Source of the DNA: Angiostrongylus vasorum
Taxonomy: Eukaryota; Nematoda; Chromadorea; Rhabditida; Metastrongylidae
Direction of reading: 5' to 3'
Length of the DNA: 64,000 bases
Assembly (NCBI GenBank): GCA_018806985.1
Contig: JADANN010000463.1
Coordinates: forward strand, 558,001-622,000
A program made the translations under genes and the position numbers. The notes beneath the pieces are model-generated. The model searched no databases. It saw only the letters and a list, made by a program, of their open reading frames with translations, and had not been told where the DNA came from. Below, in pieces: positions 58,470-64,000 of this stretch. Every line of letters begins with the position of its first letter. Position 1 is the first letter of the stretch.

Positions 58470-58775
58470 ACGGATCCAAGCACTTCTCACATTCGATTCG
58501 TTTCTTCGCATCCATCACCCACTACGGTTTTCTAACTTTTACGTGTGGCTTCGGTTGCTGCATGAGGATTTTTTTCATTTCATCTTGAATGTTATGGAAT
58601 GCTAGTCGAGTCGATTCTCCCTGGACTCCTAGAGAGCTGGGCTGGAGCGTTTCCAATTGGATTGCAGAGAGTGGTTTTTCCTGGAAAATTCCGGTCCCAA
58701 TTTCCCGATCCCGGGGAGCTGAAAGGCTGAGTGAGCCTTTAGCAGGATCGAAACAGCACCGTTCTTACGGTTTAT
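58470..58775 (-). repeat. tRNA-derived SINE-like element, family C, copy 1
   Basis: Collinear with 63195-63512: CACTTCTCACATTCGATTCG, TTTACGTGTGGCTTCGGTTG, ATTTCATCTTGAATG, GGAGCTGAAAGG. The tRNA-like head beyond the B-box-like segment near 58755 is cut off. Confidence 0.65.
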
Positions 58776-58937
58776 TTGTTATGAATCTGATACTGCTGAT
58801 GTGAAAAGCAGCAGATTCTAATTCTTTTTAAGTATTGAGAAACAGTAGTTCTAATTGTGTACAAACTTAAAGCGTAGTAGATCTCGAGATCTTTGTGGAC
58901 CGGATCTATGACCTTTATGTTTCACGTTTTACTCCCT

Positions 58938-59128
58938 CGCAAACTCCCTCTGATCCGCAAGGGGCTGGCGAATGCCTGCGGTGGTGAAGGCTTGGGGCAG
59001 ACTTTGGCCAGGCTGACCTCAGGATTCCCAGGGAACCACAATTGCTTAACCAGCAAATCCCTGAATAATGGAGATTATGCTGGGGCCCGCACAACCACTG
59101 AGGACAAGCCATTCAAGTGTCAAGTGTA
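58938..59128 (-). repeat. Dispersed repeat family B, copy 5 (partial)
   Basis: About half of the element: CTGATCCGCAAGGGGCTG, TTTGGCCAGGCTGACCTCAG, GGGAACCACAATTGCTTAAC and ATGCTGGGGCCCGCACAACC. Confidence 0.7.
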
Positions 59129-59144
59129 AGATGAGACATGTTGG

Positions 59145-59475
59145 TTTTCAACCAGCCACTTTTGCCAATTTGACCCAATCGTTGTTCAGTTTTCGTTACT
59201 GCCTTTTGAATTTCTTGTTAGATGGTGGGTGATAAATGGACAACGTCCTTTAAGGCTTTTTCGTTATTTCAACGTCTTACTGAATAGGAATTACTGTAAA
59301 CTCTCCAACTTTCTCACTAACTGATAGCCTAACGTTTTTTATCTTTATGACCACTCGAACTTCTAGCATACAACATTTTTTGCGTTTCTGTGAGGTTGGA
59401 GCGAACCCTATTCGCTCGATATTGATTAAGGACTTTGAAGGCTTCGTTCGCAGGTATTCGAAATTTGATGTCAAC
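59145..59475 (-). mobile_element. Penelope-like element, N-terminal fragment
   Basis: Minus-strand remnant related to the N-terminal part of the copy at 15900-16240. RLSVSEKVGEFTVIPIQ here corresponds to RLTVSDNGGEFVVIP there, and NNDWVKLAK to a matching block. No RT motif is present. Confidence 0.65.
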
Positions 59476-59607
59476 TTCATTGTTAGAGTCTTGTTGTCTA
59501 AAAAACGCTCAAAGAAACGGCGGCAGTGGTAATGTTTCTACTTTTTTGTTATTCATTCCTGATTAGCGTTTTCAAGTACACCTTCTTTACGAGATCAATC
59601 CCGAAGC

Positions 59608-59890
59608 TTAGGGCGCGTGTGGCGCAGTGGTTGGAGGCGCCCTGCAACACACATGTAGAATCGATCTCCGCGCCCATGGCCCACCAAGCCTTCCATCTCT
59701 CCAGGGTCGAAAAAATTGGTAGCAGATTTGTCTGGGAGGATAGCAGGACTGCCTCGATACATCGTTAGGCCACTGGGAGTCATTGTAAAGGCCAGATATG
59801 CATTTAATCGCCTCTAAACGGTGCTTGATGAAGTCGAATGCATGGTGCATCCCTCAGGGATTGATCAACACCGAGAGCTTTATCCTTTAT
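59608..59890 (+). repeat. tRNA-derived SINE, family A, copy 8
   Basis: The only plus-strand copy and the clearest head: GGGCGCGTGTGGCGCAGTGG (A-box-like), then AGAATCGATCTCCGCGCC (B-box-like), the body block with CTGCCTCGATACATCG, and the tail GATTGATCAACACCGAGAGC TTTATCCTTT. Confidence 0.8.
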
Positions 59891-59894
59891 TCCC

Positions 59895-60535
59895 GAAGCT
59901 CATGAAAAGTACTTCTACCCTACCCAAAGGGTGCCTTAAAAATGAGTTCCGTTGATGAGGAACTTGAGCTATATTATAATAGCGAGTGTGTCCCATCAAG
60001 GAGGGTATTGGCTCTTAACACGATATGCCTTGAGTTTTCTGGCACATAATTCAACCTACCGTGCCTGGTTCGATCTTCGTTAGCGGTATTTCTGTATGCT
60101 TTTTGAAGCCGTGTTATACGATTTGCTCAAAAGGTCTTCGAATTTTCTCCGCAAAGCTACTTTAGCATTAGACCTTGTAGAGTTGCAAATCAACACTGAC
60201 CCACCCACCATTCTCCTCCAAACGCGGTACTCGAAGCATTGCGAAATCTGGTGTCGATCTTGAACATTTTAATCCATTCGACGATTTTTTGGCCTTCAGA
60301 GAACCCTCAACACGGGTCAAATAGGCTAGAAATATCATACAAATGAATTAGTCGGAACCCAGCGAATGTGATTACGCATATATGCTGATCAACGATATCT
60401 ACTTGGTGGCATTCTGTGACTTCCAGAAGTGGAAATTATTTGTGGAAGATAGCTTATAAAACTTTGCGGACAGTTCTTTCGTTGTTTCGTTTATTAATTG
60501 CTTGCAATTCTTTCGTAGAAACAAATTAAATGAAG
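59895..60535. other. Non-genic interval
   Basis: No supported gene. Weak coding-like periodicity on the minus strand near 60080-60330, with no recognisable motif. Confidence 0.3.
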
Positions 60536-60537
60536 AA

Positions 60538-60818
60538 TAAAGGATAAAGCTCTCAGAGTTGATCAATCCATGACGGATGTGCCATGCGCCATTCGACTTC
60601 ATTAAGTATCGTTGGAGGTGATTGAATGCATATCTGGCCTTCACAATGACTTACGGCGGCCTACCGATGTGTCGAGCCAGTGGTGCTACCCTCCCAGACG
60701 AGTCTGGTACCAATCTGGCGACCCTGGAGGGATGGAAGGCTTGGTTGGCTATGGGGGGCGGGAATCGATTCCGCGTGTGTGTTGCAGAGCGCCTCCGACC
60801 AATGCGCCACACGCTCCT
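60538..60818 (-). repeat. tRNA-derived SINE, family A, copy 9
   Basis: Full-length: AAAGCTCTCAGAGTTGATCA tail, GATTGAATGCATATCTGGCC, CTCCCAGACGAGTCTGGTAC, and head GAGCGTGTGGCGCATTGGTC at 60818. Confidence 0.8.
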
Positions 60819-60894
60819 CTTGAAGCAAATTATTTTCATAAGAATGATCAAGAAGTTCCAAATGAAATATCTAGTAAACAATGTTTAACTTTTT

Positions 60895-61230
60895 ATTTGC
60901 TTCCTAATATTTTTTCATTACATGGTACGATGTGAAATACAAGCGCAATGGTGCTGAGATATTTGCAAAGCTCAGAACCCCAGGCCAGTTTTTGAATTCG
61001 TGATTTTGCTTGCCAGATCATTCCTGTCGGCGAGTGATTGCTGATAGCACGTTAAATTGGCTAAGAAAAAAGCAATGGCTCCGGTGGTCCAGTGGGTAAC
61101 GCGTGAGTTTCCCGGAGAGTACAACAGCAGGCTCGAACCTGGTACGGGGTTCCGGATTTTGCAATTACCTCGGCATCACTGTGATTGTCTAGTAAACGTC
61201 ATTTATTGCTCACTAAAAAGCTTATACTTG
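60895..61230. repeat. SINE-like family F, inverted pair with intact tRNA-like head
   Basis: Left part (60895-60985) is in minus orientation (GGTGCTGAGATATTTGCAAA), the right part (61010-61230) in plus orientation. The right part has GGTGGTCCAGTGGGTAACGC (A box) and GGCTCGAACCTGG (B box), the best polymerase III boxes of this family. Confidence 0.65.
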
Positions 61231-61234
61231 GATG

Positions 61235-61905
61235 ATCCATCTGCATGAACCAAGAGAAATTGACAATCTCACCAGACTGCCCACTGACGGATAATTTCCT
61301 GATTGAGCAAGACTTAATTTACCTGGAATTTCGGAAACAATGCCATAACATACCGTGGTATTCACCACCAGCCATTCAGCGACTTGTTTTTAGTCGAAAT
61401 TCCTCATGGATACGATTAAGTCCTCAGCTTGGGGGATCTCGCTAACGTTAGATCCTTAGCTGTAAGCGCCAGTTTCACACAAAGAAACGTCCCTCAGGCA
61501 CAACGAGACGCCAAAACAATCGAGGGAAGAAGCTCACATAGGCGTTGGAATTCTAAAGTTCGGCTAAAAAATGTTGAACTACTCTGACAGTAACTAAATT
61601 AGATTAGTCATTAGGATGAAATGTGGACGAGTTTTACAACAACTAAGAATTCTGTCGTCACCACTACCTATGCGGTCATAAATTATTTAGAAGAGCGTGA
61701 GCATATTGGGCGCACAACATTTCACAAAGGGGACGTTGGTGATAACACAAACTTTGTTGAGATGATTTCTTCTTTAGAAAAGTATCAGACTTAGTTGAAG
61801 TTGTCTGTGGAACCTTTAGAAGAACGCATCTCTCTTCAATTCATGTCGATACGATCACTTTTGGTTGAGAAATAAGACTGCTTCAGTTATCTTGTTTATT
61901 TTGTG
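61235..61905. other. Non-genic interval
   Basis: Nothing supported; short frames only. Confidence 0.35.
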
Positions 61906-61910
61906 TTGAT

Positions 61911-62320
61911 TTGCTCAGATTCAACTATCCGTTCTCTGTCGTTCCTTTTTCATTCTTCTATTCTTTGTGCTTTATACCTTGCGTTTCTTTCTCTCTCTCT
62001 CTCTTTCTCTCTCACTTGTTCTATAGTCATCTTTCTTTTTTCTTGATATACTTTGTTAAAATGTGTTCTCTCACTGCAGCATTTTTCGTCTTTTTTTCCC
62101 CCATTTCTTTTTAAACATTCGCCTTTCCTTCGTTCTGTTTTTTCGCAGTCATTATTTTCTTTTGTTGACATTCATTTCCTTTCACATATTTCTCTCTTTT
62201 TCAGTATCTCAGCTCATGTTCTCTCTGTTAATCTCTCTTATTCAAGTCCCCACGTCGTGCTTCTCCCTATTACTCTTTGTCTATTTTCCTCCTTTTTCTT
62301 TATTTCCCGCCTTCTTCCTT
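61911..62320 (+). repeat. Polypyrimidine tract, about 400 bp
   Basis: Strong strand asymmetry: the plus strand is overwhelmingly T and C, with a CT dinucleotide run at 61990-62012. The open frames over this stretch are low-complexity Phe/Ser/Leu products of it. Confidence 0.8.
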
Positions 62321-62324
62321 AAGA

Positions 62325-63190
62325 ATACCGTAAAAAATTTGAATACATTGGTGGAAAAACTGCTTTTTCTATAATAGATTTCATTTTCTCCATTAGTGGA
62401 ATAGTGGATGAGCTACGAACCTTACGCACATGTAGAAGGGATTTCTTCTCATCACCTTAAGGATACATGTACTTGTTTTGAAATATTCTTTTAGTACTAC
62501 GTTTCTTCACGACCAAAATCGCTCCCTCCTCCCCCTCCTCCTAAAAGAAAAAAAAACGAGAACGAATTCCGATTTTTTCAAAATCTCTGCGCAAGCGCTG
62601 GAATCGAAAAAATCAATAGCACATTGAGGAGTACCGTCGCAGGCTTTTCGAAGAAAGTCCGCTTATTCTGTTGCATTCGTATTCGTAGTAGGAACCATAG
62701 TGATGCAATAAATGAAGAAATACGTCTCCTAGACTTCAGAAAGTAGGAATTTAATCTTGGTAGAATAGAAGAACTTGCATCTTGCAGGCAAAGATTTGTG
62801 GATTCTAATGGTCTCAATCGCAACTACTAAAGCTCACTACAAACCGAGATGTGTTGTTTTTAAATTTAAGCTCAGTCATCATCATTGTGTGAAATGCATT
62901 GTACTCAATGCATCTTGGATATTATGTATCATAGTAGAAGGTGGCCCTTTATATTCACATTCTCATGAGATCGCGTCGCTGCAATCTCTCTTTATCCACG
63001 AAAGATTCCGAGTACTCGGAGCTTTTACCCGATGTGTGATTGAAATGCTTATCGATTTTTTTGCGGTACAAATAGAAAAAACTAAGCTTTCTTATTAGCA
63101 GGAGGTTTTTTTCAAGAACGTCACATGTGAACGGCTTGATTTTTACTAATTTTTTTTCTTATTTGCCTCGTTTTCACATCTATTGTGCTG
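62325..63190. other. Non-genic interval
   Basis: No supported gene or repeat. Confidence 0.35.
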
Positions 63191-63194
63191 ATGC

Positions 63195-63512
63195 CAGCAC
63201 TTCTCAAATTCGATTCGTTTCGTCGCATCCATTGTCCACGAAGATCTTCCAAGTTTTACGTGTGGCTTCAGTTGCTACTTGAGGACTTTCATTTCATCTT
63301 GAATACCCTAGAATGCTGGTCGAGCCATTCTTGCTGGAGTCCTGAGAGAGCAGTGCTGGAGGGTTACCGATTGAATTGCAGAGGGTGATTTTTTTTCTCA
63401 GACAGGTGCGGTACCAATTTTTCGACTCCGGAGGGGTTGGTTGGACCGGGGCGGAATCGAATCAGCACCATGCTTGTGACGACGGGCATCACTACCACTG
63501 TGCAATCCCTCC
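63195..63512 (-). repeat. tRNA-derived SINE, family C, copy 2
   Basis: Minus-strand SINE with a clear head: GGGAGGGATTGCACAGTGGT (A-box-like) at 63512 and GATTCGATTCCGCCCC (B-box-like) near 63460. The body matches 58470-58775. Confidence 0.75.
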
Positions 63513-63644
63513 CTGGTTTTTTTATTAATACTCAGTAGCTATGAATTGTATTCAACTCTTAGCGATCGGTATGACGCCTACTTTGTGCTACAACAATGCA
63601 TAATTGACTTCTTCGTATTATATTCATTCATTTCAACTTTTAAT

Positions 63645-63895
63645 TCATTGTCGTCAACTTTTATTTACTGCCTCCTAATTTTTTAACGACAGGGGGGTGA
63701 TTGCTGTTAGCACCCATAGGTCAGTAACACGGCTGAGAGAGAGAGGCGAAACGAAGGACTCGCATAGTGCTGTGGTGAACGCGTTTGCTTCCCGGAAAGG
63801 GTAATAGCGTGTTCGGTCCCCCACCGCAGACTCCCGCGGTCAGGAGTTCTGCAAATATCTCAGCATCATTATGGTTTTTTTATTTCGTTTCCAAT
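63645..63895 (+). repeat. SINE-like family F, plus-orientation copy
   Basis: TTTATTTACTGCCTCCTAAT, then GGCTGAGAG, GAAACGAAGGACTCGCATAG, GGTAATAGCGTGTTCGGTCC and GCAAATATCTCAGCATCATT. Close to the right arm of the tandem-unit pair. Confidence 0.7.
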
Positions 63896-64000
63896 TTAAT
63901 GTTTAAATACAGCTATTGGCTTAGCCATAGAATAATTGTAGATTCCATCAAATATTCATTGGCAAGTATTGCATCAAGGAGGAAAGAATTGAACAGACAT

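Noticed and set aside
62053..62374. Phe/Ser-rich open frames of about 90-100 codons
   Set aside because: They are translations of the polypyrimidine tract.

Overview
The window is eukaryotic DNA from a nematode, most likely a strongylid such as a hookworm (Ancylostoma-like). Three things point there. Introns end in short T-rich acceptors (TTTTCAG, TTTTTGTAG). There is a nematode-specific ground-like-domain gene and a secreted ShKT-domain gene. The background is dense with tRNA-derived SINEs, RTE and Penelope-like retrotransposon debris. The genus is inference; the splice signals and protein motifs are read directly.

Layout. (1) 1-14627: a 6.45-kb unit repeated head to tail, two full copies (1-6448, 6449-12894) and a third cut off at 14627. 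The copies differ mainly by homopolymer indels and a few substitutions. Each full unit holds an inverted pair of SINE-like elements, a candidate tiny secreted collagen-like gene, a 1.1-kb foldback element, the 3' part of a Penelope-like element (minus strand: reverse transcriptase then GIY-YIG endonuclease) and a 5'-truncated RTE tail inserted in it. (2) 14628-16240: a separate, diverged Penelope-like copy without the RTE insertion. (3) 16860-19700: a decayed RTE element. (4) 19.7-35.4 kb: mostly non-genic DNA with dispersed repeats, a fragment resembling proteasome ATPase RPT5, a multi-exon secreted ShKT gene on the minus strand (27368-29121) and one orphan exon. (5) 35434-39095: a plus-strand ground-like-domain secreted protein, 5 exons, with a Gly-rich repeat exon. 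(6) 40996-49348, minus strand: VPS36 (ESCRT-II, 9 exons, 357 aa) followed by FIP1 (pre-mRNA 3'-end processing, 12 exons, 557 aa). Both models close in frame across every junction. (7) 49.4-64 kb: no confident host gene; a dead mariner transposon, SINE copies and a 400-bp polypyrimidine tract.

The host genes have no evident shared function. VPS36 and FIP1 lie head to tail on one strand, and VPS36 has a textbook spliced-leader acceptor, so an operon-like pair is possible but not shown. The most unusual structures are the tandem composite unit with its foldback element (both arms preserve the same unrecognised peptide), the signal-peptide-plus-collagen mini-gene inside it, and a GC-AG intron carrying a SINE in the ground-like gene.
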